A DNA stretch of 64,000 nucleotides from Sabellastarte sp. h YS-2021 (Eukaryota > Annelida > Polychaeta > Sabellida > Sabellidae): contig OZ024940.1 of assembly GCA_964017235.1 (NCBI GenBank), forward strand, positions 868,001 to 932,000. Direction: 5' to 3'. Positions 1 to 10,620 of this stretch are shown piece after piece; the first letter of the stretch is position 1, and each line of letters begins with the position of its first letter. The notes below the pieces were generated by a model. The model worked only from the letters and a program-made list of their open reading frames with translations, did no database searches and was not told the origin of the DNA. The translations under genes and the position numbers were made by a program.

Positions 1-129
1 AGGGACACCAATTTTTTTCCACCAATGGATGGAGGGGTCCAGTCTGAGTCTATACAATACAACAGGGTAGGGTCTAAAGACCTTAAGTTGGCAGATATGA
101 GCACAAACAGTATTTCCCATTGATTTTAA
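1..129 (+). repeat. Truncated B monomer at left edge
   Basis: This is the 3' part of a 193-bp monomer that begins 64 bp before the window. It is B-type because it carries CAATGGATGGAGG. It also has ATACAACAGG, CTTAAGTTGG and GAGCACAAAC, the 3' variant set of the B monomers that precede 'ST' A monomers (for example 918-1110). Confidence 0.9.
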
Positions 130-724
130 ATGGGGAATTTATCATGCATACACACTAGTACAGTTGCCTTACCACCGAGTACGCCAAATTTGGACGTTCC
201 GAGGGACACCAATTTTTTTCCACCAATAGATAGAGGGGTCCAGTCTGAGTCTGTACAATATCACAGGGTAGGGTCTAAAGACCTTAATGTGGCAGATATG
301 ACCAGAAACAGTATTTCCCATTGATTTTAAATGGGGAATTTGTCATACATGTGTAGATGCCTTACCATCGAGTACGACAAATTTGGTCGTTCCGAGGGAC
401 ACCAATTTTTTTCCACCAATGGATGGAGGGGTCCAGTCTCAGTCTATACAATATAACAGGGTAGGGTCTAAAGACCTTAAGTTGGCAGATATGAGCAGAA
501 ACAGTATTTCCCATTGATTTTAAATGGGGAATTTGTCATGCATACACACTAGTACAGTTGCCTTACCACCGAGTACGCCAAATTTGGACGTTCCGAGGGA
601 CACCAATTTTTTTCCACCAATAGATAGAGGGGTCCAGTCTGAGTCTATACAATATAACAGGGTAGGGTCTAAAGACCTTAATGTGGCAGATATGACCAGA
701 AACAGTATTTCCCATTGATTTTAA

Positions 725-917
725 ATAGGGAATTTGTCATACATGTGTAGATGCCTTACCATCGAGTACGACAAATTTGGTCGTTCCGAGGGACACCAAT
801 TTTTTTCCACCAATAGATAGAAGGGTCCAGTCTGGGTCTATACAATATAACAGTGTAGGGTCTAAAGATCTTAATGTGGCAGATATGACCAGAAACAGTA
901 TTTCCCATTGATTTTAA
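725..917 (+). repeat. Hybrid monomer: B 5' half, A 3' half
   Basis: It begins as ATAGGG with the B block CATACATGTGTAGATGCC and GTACGAC, then switches to A-type CAATAGATAGAAGG and GATCTTAATGTGG with ATGACCAG. The 3' part matches A monomers of the 1706/16769 kind. Private changes are TCTGGGTC and AACAGTGTAGG. Length stays at 193 bp, so the exchange was in register. Confidence 0.8.
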
Positions 918-1293
918 ATGGGGAATTTGTCATACATGTGTAGATACCTTACCATCGAGTACGCCAAATTTGGTCGTTCCGAGGGACACCAATTTTTTTC
1001 CACCAATGGATGGAGGGGTCCAGTCTGAGTCTATACAATACAACAGGGTAGGGTCTAAAGACCTTAAGTTGGCAGATATGAGCACAAACAGTATTTCCCA
1101 TTGATTTTAAATGGGGAATTTGTCATGCATACACACTAGTACAGTTGCCTTACCACCGAGTACGCCAAATTTGGACGTTCCGAGGGACACCAATTTTTTT
1201 CCACCAATAGATAGAGGGGTCCAGTCTGAGTCTATACAATACAACAGGGTAGGGTCTAAAGACCTTAAGTTGGCAGATATGAGCACAAACAGT

Positions 1294-1320
1294 ATTTCCC
1301 ATTGATTTTAAATGGGGAAT
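1294..1320 (+). other. Monomer-junction stem-loop (representative)
   Basis: Across the A-A junction, ATTTCCCAT (1294-1302) can pair with ATGGGGAAT (1312-1320) around a 9-base loop TGATTTTAA. There are nine pairs, one of them a G-T wobble. The same inverted repeat recurs at nearly every monomer junction, whether A, B or C follows. Variants that weaken or alter it occur at 725 and 1513 (ATAGGG), 37967 (AAGGGG), 43899 (ATTGGG) and 14974-14985 (TTTCACATTG). Whether it extrudes as a cruciform or folds in a transcript is unknown. Confidence 0.6.
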
Positions 1321-1365
1321 TTGTCATGCATACACACTAGTACAGTTGCCTTACCACCGAGTACG

Positions 1366-1375
1366 CCAAATTTGG
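1366..1375. other. CCAAATTTGG palindrome, CArG-box-like (representative)
   Basis: This is a perfect 10-bp palindrome that fits CC(A/T)6GG, the consensus bound by MADS-domain proteins such as SRF. It sits at monomer position 55-64 in A monomers and in C and B monomers that read GTACGCC. B monomers reading GTACGAC (for example 331 and 2309) and A monomers reading ACTAAATTTGG (for example 5870, 8643, 11416) lose one of the CC bases. Binding is untested; the palindrome may be incidental. Confidence 0.5.
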
Positions 1376-1394
1376 ACGTTCCGAGGGACACCAA

Positions 1395-1401
1395 TTTTTT
1401 T
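1395..1401 (+). other. T7 homopolymer tract (representative)
   Basis: Seven T residues lie at monomer position 84-90, once per monomer. This is the only site where single-base length variation is seen (T6 in all C monomers). A base change also shortens it: TTTTTTCCC in A monomers such as 8442, 11215, 12605, 13995, 21326, 36777, 51800 and 53778. It is interrupted as TGTTTTT at 41126 and 42710. Regularly spaced T tracts can disfavour nucleosome placement; that role here is inference. Confidence 0.7.
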
Positions 1402-1453
1402 CCACCAATAGATAGAGGGGTCCAGTCTGAGTCTATACAATATAACAGGGTAG

Positions 1454-1465
1454 GGTCTAAAGACC
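1454..1465. other. Inverted repeat GGTCTAAAGACC (representative)
   Basis: This has 5-bp perfect arms (GGTCT/AGACC) around AA, at monomer position 143-154, and is present in most monomers of all classes. Some A copies read AAAGATCT (for example 1706, 3892, 16769), which breaks the arm but creates AGATCT. A group reads AGATCTCAATG (3097, 8049, 10822, 12212 and others). It is a candidate dimeric protein site, but no function can be assigned. Confidence 0.45.
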
Positions 1466-2308
1466 TTAATGTGGCAGATATGACCAGAAACAGTATTTCC
1501 CATTGATTTTAAATAGGGAATTTGTCATACATGTGTAGATGCCTTACCATCGAGTACGACAAATTTGGTCGTTCCGAGGGACACCAATTTTTTTCCACCA
1601 ATGGATGGAGGGGTCCAGTCTGAGTCTATACAATATAACAGGGTAGGGTCTAAAGACCTTAAGTTGGCAGATATGAGCAGAAACAGTATTTCCCATTGAT
1701 TTTAAATGGGGAATTTCTCATGCATACACACTAGTACAGTTGCCTTACCACCGAGTACGCCAAATTTGGTCGTTCCGAGGGACACCAATTTTTTTCCACC
1801 AATAGATAGAAGGGTCCAGTCTGAGTCTATACAATATAACAGGGTAGGGTCTAAAGATCTTAATGTGGCAGATATGACCAGAAACAGTATTTCCCATTGA
1901 TTTTAAATGGGGAATTTGTCATGCATACACACTAGTACAGTTGCCTTACCACCGAGTACGCCAAATTTGGACGTTCCGAGGGACACCAATTTTTTTCCAC
2001 CAATAGATAGAGGGGTCCAGTCTGAGTCTATACAATACAACAGGGTAGGGTCTAAAGACCTTAAGTTGGCAGATATGAGCACAAACAGTATTTCCCATTG
2101 ATTTTAAATGGGGAATTTGTCATGCATGCACACTAGTACAGTTGCCTTACCACCGAGTACGCCAAATTTGGACGTTCCGAGGGACACCAATTTTTTTCCA
2201 CCAATAGATAGAGGGGTCCAGTCTGAGTCTATACAATATAACAGGGTAGGGTCTAAAGACCTTAATGTGGCAGATATGACCAGAAACAGTATTTCCCATT
2301 GATTTTAA

Positions 2309-2501
2309 ATGGGGAATTTGTCATACATGTGTAGATGCCTTACCATCGAGTACGACAAATTTGGTCGTTCCGAGGGACACCAATTTTTTTCCACCAATGG
2401 ATGGAGGGGTCCAGTCTGAGTCTATACAATATAACAGGGTAGGGTCTAAAGACCTTAAGTTGGCAGATATGAGCAGAAACAGTATTTCCCATTGATTTTA
2501 A
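2309..2501 (+). repeat. Type B monomer (193 bp), representative copy
   Basis: B monomers replace the A block CATGCATACACACTAG...GCC with the 8-bp shorter CATACATGTGTAGATGCC, and usually carry ACCATCGAG, GGTCGTT, CAATGGATGG and CTTAAGTTGG. B starts: 331, 725, 918, 1513, 2309, 2703, 4093, 4688, 5082, 5476, 6071, 6465, 7060, 7454, 8844, 9238, 9833, 10227, 11617, 13007, 14397, 14992, 15788, 16182, 16576, 16970, 17565, 18955, 19550, 20346, 20740, 21728, 22323, 23119, 23513, 23907, 24301, 24896, 26286, 26680, 27074, 27669, 29059, 29654, 30450, 30844, 31238, 31632, 32227, 33617, 34212, 34606, 35201, 35796, 36190, 36584, 37179, 37774, 38168, 38562, 39157, 40145, 40539, 40732, 41126, 42123, 42316, 42710, 44502, 44695, 45089, 45675, 46069, 48062, 48255, 48649, 49235, 49629, 50224, 50819, 51213, 51607, 52202, 52797, 53191, 53585, 54180, 54775, 55169, 55563, 56158, 56753, 57147, 57541, 58136, 58731, 59125, 59519, 60114, 60709, 61103, 61497, 62092, 63080, 63474, 63667. 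Confidence 0.95.
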
Positions 2502-4285
2502 ATGGGGAATTTGTCATGCATACACACTAGTACAGTTGCCTTACCACCGAGTACGCCAAATTTGGACGTTCCGAGGGACACCAATTTTTTTCCACCAATA
2601 GATAGAGGGGTCCAGTCTGAGTCTATACAATATAACAGGGTAGGGTCTAAAGACCTTAATGTGGCAGATATGACCAGAAACAGTATTTCCCATTGATTTT
2701 AAATGGGGAATTTGTCATACATGTGTAGATGCCTTACCATCGAGTACGACAAATTTGGTCGTTCCGAGGGACACCAATTTTTTTCCACCAATGGATGGAG
2801 GGGTCCAGTCTGAGTCTATACAATATAACAGGGTAGGGTCTAAAGACCTTAAGTTGGCAGATATGAGCAGAAACAGTATTTCCCATTGATTTTAAATGGG
2901 GAATTTGTCATGCATACACACTAGTACAGTTGCCTTACCACCGAGTACGCCAAATTTGGACGTTCCGAGGGACACCAATTTTTTTCCACCAATAGATAGA
3001 GGGGTCCAGTCTGAGTCTATACAATATAACAGGGTAGGGTCTAAAGACCTTAATGTGGCAGATATGAGCAGAAACAGTATTTCCCATTGATTTTAAATGG
3101 GGAATTTGTCATGCATACACACTAGTACAGTTGCCTTACCACCGAGTACGCCAAATTTGGACGTTCCGAGGGACACCAATTTTTTTCCACCAATAGATAG
3201 AGGGGTCCAGTCTGAGTCTATACAATATAACAGGGTAGGGTCTAAAGATCTCAATGTGGCAGATATGACCAGAAACAGTATTTCCCATTGATTTTAAATG
3301 GGGAATTTGTCATACATGTGTAGATACCTTACCATCGAGTACGCCAAATTTGGTCGTTCCGAGGGACACCAATTTTTTCCACCAATGGATGGAGGGGTCC
3401 AGTCTGAGTCTATACAATACAACAGGGTAGGGTCTAAAGACCTTAAGTTGGCAGATATGAGCAGAAACAGTATTTCCCATTGATTTTAAATGGGGAATTT
3501 CTCATGCATACACACTAGTACAGTTGCCTTACCACCGAGTACGCCAAATTTGGACGTTCGGAGGGACACCAATTTTTTTCCACCAATAGATAGAAGGGTC
3601 CAGTCTGAGTCTATACAATATAACAGGGTAGGATCTAAAGACCTTAAGTTGGCAGATATGAGCAGAAACAGTATTTCCCATTGATTTTAAATGGGGAATT
3701 TGTCATGCATACACACTAGTACAGTTGCCTTACCACCGAGTACACCAAATTTGGACGTTCCGAGGGACACCAATTTTTTTCCACCAATAGATAGAGGGGT
3801 CCAGTCTGAGTCTATACAATATAACAGGGTAGGGTCTAAAGACCTTAAATCGGCAGATATGAGCAGAAACAGTATTTCCCATTGATTTTAAATGGGGAAT
3901 TTGTCATGTATACACACTAGTACAGTTGCCTTACCACCGAGTACTCCAAATTTGGTCGTTCCGAGGGACACCAATTTTTTTCCACCAATAGATAGAGGGG
4001 TCCAGTCTGAGTCTATACAATATAACAGGGTAGGGTCTAAAGATCTTAATGTGGCAGATATGACCAGAAACAGTATTTCCCATTGATTTTAAATGGGGAA
4101 TTTGTCATACATGTGTAGATACCTTAGCATCGAGTACGCCAAATTTGGTCGTTCCGAGGGACACCAATTTTTTTCCACCAATGGATGGAGGGGTCCAGTC
4201 TGAGTCTATACAATACAACAGGGTAGGGTCTAAAGACCTTAAGTTGGCAGATATGAGCACAAACAGTATTTCCCATTGATTTTAA

Positions 4286-6263
4286 ATGGGGAATTTGTCA
4301 TGCATACACACTAGTACAGTTGCCTTACCACCGAGTACGCCAAATTTGGACGTTCCGAGGGACACCAATTTTTTTCCACCAATAGATAGAGGGGTCCAAT
4401 CTGAGTCTATACAATACAACAGGGTAGGGTCTAAAGACCTTAAGTTGGCAGATATGAGCACAAACAGTATTTCCCATTGATTTTAAATGGGGAATTTGTC
4501 ATGCATACACACTAGTACAGTTGCCTTACCACCGAGTACGCCAAATTTGGACGTTCCGAGGGACACCAATTTTTTTCCACCAATAGATAGAGGGGTCCAG
4601 TCTGAGTCTATACAATATAACAGGGTAGGGTCTAAAGACCTTAATGTGGCAGATATGAGAAGAAACAGTATTTCCCATTGATTTTAAATGGGGAATTTGT
4701 CATACATGTGTAGATGCCTTACCATCGAGTACGACAAATTTGGTCGTTCCGAGGGACACCAATTTTTTTCCACCAATGGATGGAGGGGTCCAGTCTGAGT
4801 CTATACAATATAACAGGGTAGGGTCTAAAGACCTTAAGTTGGCAGATATGAGCAGAAACAGTATTTCCCATTGATTTTAAATGGGGAATTTGTCATGCAT
4901 ACACACTAGTACAGTTGCCTTACCACCGAGTACGCCAAATTTGGACGTTCCGAGGGACACCAATTTTTTTCCACCAATAGATAGAGGGGTCCAGTCTGAG
5001 TCTATACAATATAACAGGGTAGGGTCTAAAGACCTTAATGTGGCAGATATGACCAGAAACAGTATTTCCCATTGATTTTAAATGGGGAATTTGTCATACA
5101 TGTGTAGATGCCTTACCATCGAGTACGACAAATTTGGTCGTTCCGAGGGACACCAATTTTTTTCCACCAATGGATGGAGGGGTCCAGTCTGAGTCTATAC
5201 AATATAACAGGGTAGGGTCTAAAGACCTTAAGTTGGCAGATATGAGCAGAAACAGTATTTCCCATTGATTTTAAATGGGGAATTTGTCATGCATACACAC
5301 TAGTACAGTTGCCTTACCACCGAGTACGCCAAATTTGGACGTTCCGAGGGACACCAATTTTTTTCCACCAATAGATAGAGGGGTCCAGTCTGAGTCTATA
5401 CAATATAACAGGGTAGGGTCTAAAGACCTTAAATCGGCAGATATGAGCAGAAACAGTATTTCCCATTGATTTTAAATGGGGAATTTGTCATACATGTGTA
5501 GATGCCTTACCATCGAGTACGCCAAATTTGGTCGTTCCGAGGGACACCAATTTTTTTCCACCAATGGATGGAGGGGTCCAGTCTGAGTCTATACAATATA
5601 ACAGGGTAGGGTCTAAAGACCTTAAGTTGGCAGATATGAGCAGAAACAGTATTTCCCATTGATTTTAAATGGGGAATTTGTCATGCATACACACTAGTAC
5701 AGTTGCCTTACCACCGAGTACGCCAAATTTGGTCGTTCCGAGGGACACCAATTTTTTTCCACCAATAGATAGAGGGGTCCAGTCTGAGTCTATACAATAT
5801 AACAGGGTAGGGTCTAAAGACCTTAAATCGGCAGATATGAGCAGAAACAGTATTTCCCATTGATTTTAAATGGGGAATTTGTCATGCATACACACTAGTA
5901 CAGTTGCCTTACCACCGAGTACACTAAATTTGGACGTTCCGAGGGACACCAATTTTTTTCCACCAATAGATAGAGGGGTCCAGTCTGAGTCTATACAATA
6001 TAACAGGGTAGGGTCTAAAGACCTTAATGTGGCAGATATGACCAGAAACAGTATTTCCCATTGATTTTAAATGGGGAATTTGTCATACATGTGTAGATGC
6101 CTTACCATCGAGTACGACAAATTTGGTCGTTCCGAGGGACACCAATTTTTTTCCACCAATGGATGGAGGGGTCCAGTCTGAGTCTATACAATATAACAGG
6201 GTAGGGTCTAAAGACCTTAAGTTGGCAGATATGAGCAGAAACAGTATTTCCCATTGATTTTAA
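4286..6263 (+). repeat. Early copy of the 1978-bp 10-mer HOR
   Basis: Monomer order is A(GAGCACAA), A, B, A, B, A(AAATCGG), B, A(GGTCGTT, AAATCGG), A, B, the same as the 10-mers at 35394 and 50417-60306. It is preceded at 4093 by the diagnostic B with CTTAGCATCGAG. It differs from the main family in the ninth monomer (5870, ACTAAATTTGG) and in ATGAGAAG at 4487. This places the 10-mer family at both ends of the window. Confidence 0.8.
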
Positions 6264-6464
6264 ATGGGGAATTTGTCATGCATACACACTAGTACAGTTG
6301 CCTTACCACCGAGTACGCCAAATTTGGACGTTCCGAGGGACACCAATTTTTTTCCACCAATAGATAGAGGGGTCCAGTCTGAGTCTATACAATATAACAG
6401 GGTAGGGTCTAAAGACCTTAAATCGGCAGATATGAGCAGAAACAGTATTTCCCATTGATTTTAA

Positions 6465-6657
6465 ATGGGGAATTTGTCATACATGTGTAGATGCCTTACC
6501 ATCGAGTACGCCAAATTTGGTCGTTCCGAGGGACACCAATTTTTTTCCACCAATAGATAGAGGGGTCCAATCTGAGTCTATACAATACAACAGGGTAGGG
6601 TCTAAAGACCTTAAGTTGGCAGATATGAGCACAAACAGTATTTCCCATTGATTTTAA
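6465..6657 (+). repeat. Hybrid B/A monomer
   Basis: It has a B-type start (CATACATGTGTAGATGCC, 193 bp) but A-type CAATAGATAGAGG, then GTCCAATCTG, ATACAACAGG and GAGCACAAAC as in the A monomers at 4286 and 6658. The shared GTCCAATCTG variant shows that its 3' part came from that neighbour lineage. Confidence 0.8.
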
Positions 6658-7252
6658 ATGGGGAATTTGTCATGCATACACACTAGTACAGTTGCCTTAC
6701 CACCGAGTACGCCAAATTTGGACGTTCCGAGGGACACCAATTTTTTTCCACCAATAGATAGAGGGGTCCAATCTGAGTCTATACAATACAACAGGGTAGG
6801 GTCTAAAGACCTTAAGTTGGCAGATATGAGCACAAACAGTATTTCCCATTGATTTTAAATGGGGAATTTGTCATGCATACACACTAGTACAGTTGCCTTA
6901 CCACCGAGTACGCCAAATTTGGACGTTCCGAGGGACACCAATTTTTTTCCACCAATAGATAGAGGGGTCCAGTCTGAGTCTATACAATATAACAGGGTAG
7001 GGTCTAAAGACCTTAATGTGGCAGATATGACCAGAAACAGTATTTCCCATTGATTTTAAATGGGGAATTTGTCATACATGTGTAGATGCCTTACCATCGA
7101 GTACGACAAATTTGGTCATTCCGAGGGACACCAATTTTTTTCCACCAATGGATGGAGGGGTCCAGTCTGAGTCTATACAATATAACAGGGTAGGGTCTAA
7201 AGACCTTAAGTTGGCAGATATGAGCAGAAACAGTATTTCCCATTGATTTTAA

Positions 7253-10025
7253 ATGGGGAATTTGTCATGCATACACACTAGTACAGTTGCCTTACCACCG
7301 AGTACGCCAAATTTGGACGTTCCGAGGGACACCAATTTTTTTCCACCAATAGATAGAGGGGTCCAGTCTGAGTCTATACAATATAACAGGGTAGGGTCTA
7401 AAGACCTTAAATCGGCAGATATGAGCAGAAACAGTATTTCCCATTGATTTTAAATGGGGAATTTGTCATACATGTGTAGATGCCTTACCATCGAGTACGC
7501 CAAATTTGGTCGTTCCGAGGGACACCAATTTTTTTCCACCAATGGATGGAGGGGTCCAGTCTGAGTCTATACAATATAACAGGGTAGGGTCTAAAGACCT
7601 TAAGTTGGCAGATATGAGCAGAAACAGTATTTCCCATTGATTTTAAATGGGGAATTTGTCATGCATACACACTAGTACAGTTGCCTTACCACCGAGTACG
7701 CCAAATTTGGTCGTTCCGAGGGACACCAATTTTTTTCCACCAATAGATAGAGGGGTCCAGTCTGAGTCTATACAATATAACAGGGTAGGGTCTAAAGACC
7801 TTAAATCGGCAGATATGAGCAGAAACAGTATTTCCCATTGATTTTAAATGGGGAATTTGTCATGCATACACACTAGTACAGTTGCCTTACCACCGAGTAC
7901 GCCAAATTTGGACGTTCCGAGGGACACCAATTTTTTTCCACCAATAGATAGAGGGGTCCAGTCTGAGTCTATACAATATAACAGGGTAGGGTCTAAAGAC
8001 CTTAATGTGGCAGATATGAGCAGAAACAGTATTTCCCATTGATTTTAAATGGGGAATTTGTCATGCATACACACTAGTACAGTTGCCTTACCACCGAGTA
8101 CGCCAAATTTGGACGTTCCGAGGGACACCAATTTTTTTCCACCAATAGATAGAGGGGTCCAGTCTGAGTCTATACAATATAACAGGGTAGGGTCTAAAGA
8201 TCTCAATGTGGCAGATATGACCAGAAACAGTATTTCCCATTGATTTTAAATGGGGAATTTGTCATACATGTGTAGATACCTTACCATCGAGTACGCCAAA
8301 TTTGGTCGTTCCGAGGGACACCAATTTTTTCCACCAATGGATGGAGGGGTCCAGTCTGAGTCTATACAATACAACAGGGTAGGGTCTAAAGACCTTAAGT
8401 TGGCAGATATGAGCAGAAACAGTATTTCCCATTGATTTTAAATGGGGAATTTGTCATGCATACACACTAGTACAGTTGCCTTACCACCGAGTACGCCAAA
8501 TTTGGTCGTTCCGAGGGACACCAATTTTTTCCCACCAATAGATAGAGGGGTCCAGTCTGAGTCTATACAATATAGCAGGGTAGGGTCTAAAGACCTTAAG
8601 TTGGCAGATATGAGCAGAAACATTATTTCCCATTGATTTTAAATGGGGAATTTGTCATGCATACACACTAGTACAGTTGCCTTACCACCGAGTACACTAA
8701 ATTTGGACGTTCCGAGGGACACCAATTTTTTTCCACCAATAGATAGAGGGGTCCAGTCTGAGTCTATACAATATAACAGGGTAGGGTCTAAAGACGTTAA
8801 TGTGGCAGATATGACCAGAAACAGTATTTCCCATTGATTTTAAATGGGGAATTTGTCATACATGTGTAGATGCCTTACCATCGAGTACGACAAATTTGGT
8901 CGTTCCGAGGGACACCAATTTTTTTCCACCAATGGATGGAGGGGCCCAGTCTGAGTCTATACAATATAACAGGGTAGGGTCTAAAGACCTTAAGTTGGCA
9001 GATATGAGCAGAAACAGTATTTCCCATTGATTTTAAATGGGGAATTTGTCATGCATACACACTAGTACAGTTGCCTTACCACCGAGTACGCCAAATTTGG
9101 ACGTTCCGAGGGACACCAATTTTTTTCCACCAATAGATAGAGGGGTCCAGTCTGAGGCTATACAATATAACAGGGTAGGGTCTAAAGACCTTAAATCGGC
9201 AGATATGAGCAGAAACAGTATTTCCCATTGATTTTAAATGGGGAATTTGTCATACATGTGTAGATGCCTTACCATCGAGTACGCCAAATTTGGTCGTTCC
9301 GAGGGACACCAATTTTTTTCCACCAATGGATGGAGGGGTCCAGTCTGAGTCTATACAATATAACAGGGTAGGGTCTAAAGACCTTAAGTTGGCAGATATG
9401 AGCAGAAACAGTATTTCCCATTGATTTTAAATGGGGAATTTGTCATGCATACACACTAGTACAGTTGCCTTACCACCGAGTACGCCAAATTTGGTCGTTC
9501 CGAGGGACACCAATTTTTTTCCACCAATAGATAGAGGGGTCCAGTCTGAGTCTATACAATATAACAGGGTAGGGTCTAAAGACCTTAAATCGGCAGATAT
9601 GAGCAGAAACAGTATTTCCCATTGATTTTAAATGGGGAATTTGTCATGCATACACACTAGTACAGTTGCCTTACCACCGAGTACACTAAATTTGGACGTT
9701 CCGAGGGACACCAATTTTTTTCCACCAATAGATAGAGGGGTCCAGTCTGAGTCTATACAATATAACAGGGTAGGGTCTAAAGACCTTAATGTGGCAGATA
9801 TGACCAGAAACAGTATTTCCCATTGATTTTAAATGGGGAATTTGTCATACATGTGTAGATGCCTTACCATCGAGTACGACAAATTTGGTCGTTCCGAGGG
9901 ACACCAATTTTTTTCCACCAATGGATGGAGGGGTCCAGTCTGAGTCTATACAATATAACAGGGTAGGGTCTAAAGACCTTAAGTTGGCAGATATGAGCAG
10001 AAACAGTATTTCCCATTGATTTTAA
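7253..10025 (+). repeat. 2773-bp 14-mer, first of a degenerate tandem pair
   Basis: The order A(AAATCGG), B, A(GGTCGTT), A, A(GATCTC), C, A(TTTTTTCCC), A(ACTAAATT) at 7253-8843 repeats at 10026-11616, offset 2773 bp. The copies part after the ACTAAATT monomer: 8844 is an ordinary B, whereas 11617 is the GAGGAACACC/GGGGTTCAG B of the 7-mer. The 7647-8042 and 8643-9036 stretches carry private changes, for example AAAGACGTTAATG in 8643 and GGGGCCCAG in 8844. Confidence 0.75.
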
Positions 10026-10620
10026 ATGGGGAATTTGTCATGCATACACACTAGTACAGTTGCCTTACCACCGAGTACGCCAAATTTGGACGTTCCGAGG
10101 GACACCAATTTTTTTCCACCAATAGATAGAGGGGTCCAGTCTGAGTCTATACAATATAACAGGGTAGGGTCTAAAGACCTTAAATCGGCAGATATGAGCA
10201 GAAACAGTATTTCCCATTGATTTTAAATGGGGAATTTGTCATACATGTGTAGATGCCTTACCATCGAGTACGCCAAATTTGGTCGTTCCGAGGGACACCA
10301 ATTTTTTTCCACCAATGGATGGAGGGGTCCAGTCTGAGTCTATACAATATAACAGGGTAGGGTCTAAAGACCTTAAGTTGGCAGATATGAGCAGAAACAG
10401 TATTTCCCATTGATTTTAAATGGGGAATTTGTCATGCATACACACTAGTACAGTTGCCTTACCACCGAGTACGCCAAATTTGGTCGTTCCGAGGGACACC
10501 AATTTTTTTCCACCAATAGATAGAGGGGTCCAGTCTGAGTCTATACAATATAACAGGGTAGGGTCTAAAGACCTTAAATCGGCAGATATGAGCAGAAACA
10601 GTATTTCCCATTGATTTTAA
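8643..10620 (+). repeat. 989-bp 5-mer HOR, two tandem copies
   Basis: The unit is A(ACTAAATTTGG), B(GTACGAC), A(AAATCGG), B(GTACGCC), A(GGTCGTT, AAATCGG). The copies are 8643-9631 and 9632-10620. Related 989-bp spacing also occurs at 4881-5869 and 5870-6464. The first copy has private substitutions (AGACGTTAATG, GGGGCCCAG, CTGAGGCTATAC) that the second lacks. Confidence 0.85.

Larger units (their letters stand above)
1312..1512 (+). repeat. Type A monomer (201 bp), representative copy
   Basis: This is a consensus-like A monomer, about 42% GC. In monomer coordinates: ATGCAT at 15-20, ACTAGT at 25-30, the CpG-containing stretch CCGAGTACG from 46, palindrome CCAAATTTGG at 55-64, T7 at 84-90, CAATAGATAGAGGGG from 95, and inverted repeat GGTCTAAAGACC at 143-154. 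A variable 3' block follows near 155-175, and CATTGATTTTAA closes the unit. Three common 3' types exist: CTTAATGTGG, CTTAAGTTGG and CTTAAATCGG, combined with ATGACCAG, ATGAGCAG or ATGAGCACAA. A second marker is GGACGTT versus GGTCGTT after the palindrome. A monomers fill every position not listed under B or C, at 201-bp pitch. Confidence 0.95.
130..4092 (+). repeat. Irregular mixed block of A, B and C monomers
   Basis: Monomer order here shows no clean short-period HOR. It includes A-B dimers (394 bp) around 2108-2895, the hybrid monomer at 725, two A monomers with GAATTTCTCATG (1706, 3490), and one C (3298). The stretch 2896-4880 matches the order at 32420-34404 (offset 29,524 bp), with C followed by the GTTCGGAGGG A monomer, a GTACACC A monomer and a GTCATGTATAC A monomer. 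It also resembles 17758-18954 (offset 14,862 bp). It reads as an older or edge-like mixture feeding the more regular blocks to the right. Confidence 0.75.

Noticed and set aside
1372..1386. CENP-B box in GGACGTTCCGAGGGAC
   Set aside because: It has superficial likeness to the TTCG...CGGG core, but spacing and core bases do not match in either A or B monomers.
1447..1456. Telomere-like AGGGTAGGGT
   Set aside because: It occurs only as two imperfect units once per monomer and is not a telomeric array; there are also too few G tracts in close spacing for a good G-quadruplex.
1326..2339. Origin of the B block by inversion of the A block
   Set aside because: The reverse complement of the A block shares TGTGTA and TGC with the B block, but the match is short and could be chance; no clean inversion ends are visible.
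8438..8623. Minus-strand 61-codon open frame
   Set aside because: It exists only because a private G-to-T change in monomer 8442 creates a start on the reverse strand; the rest is ordinary satellite.
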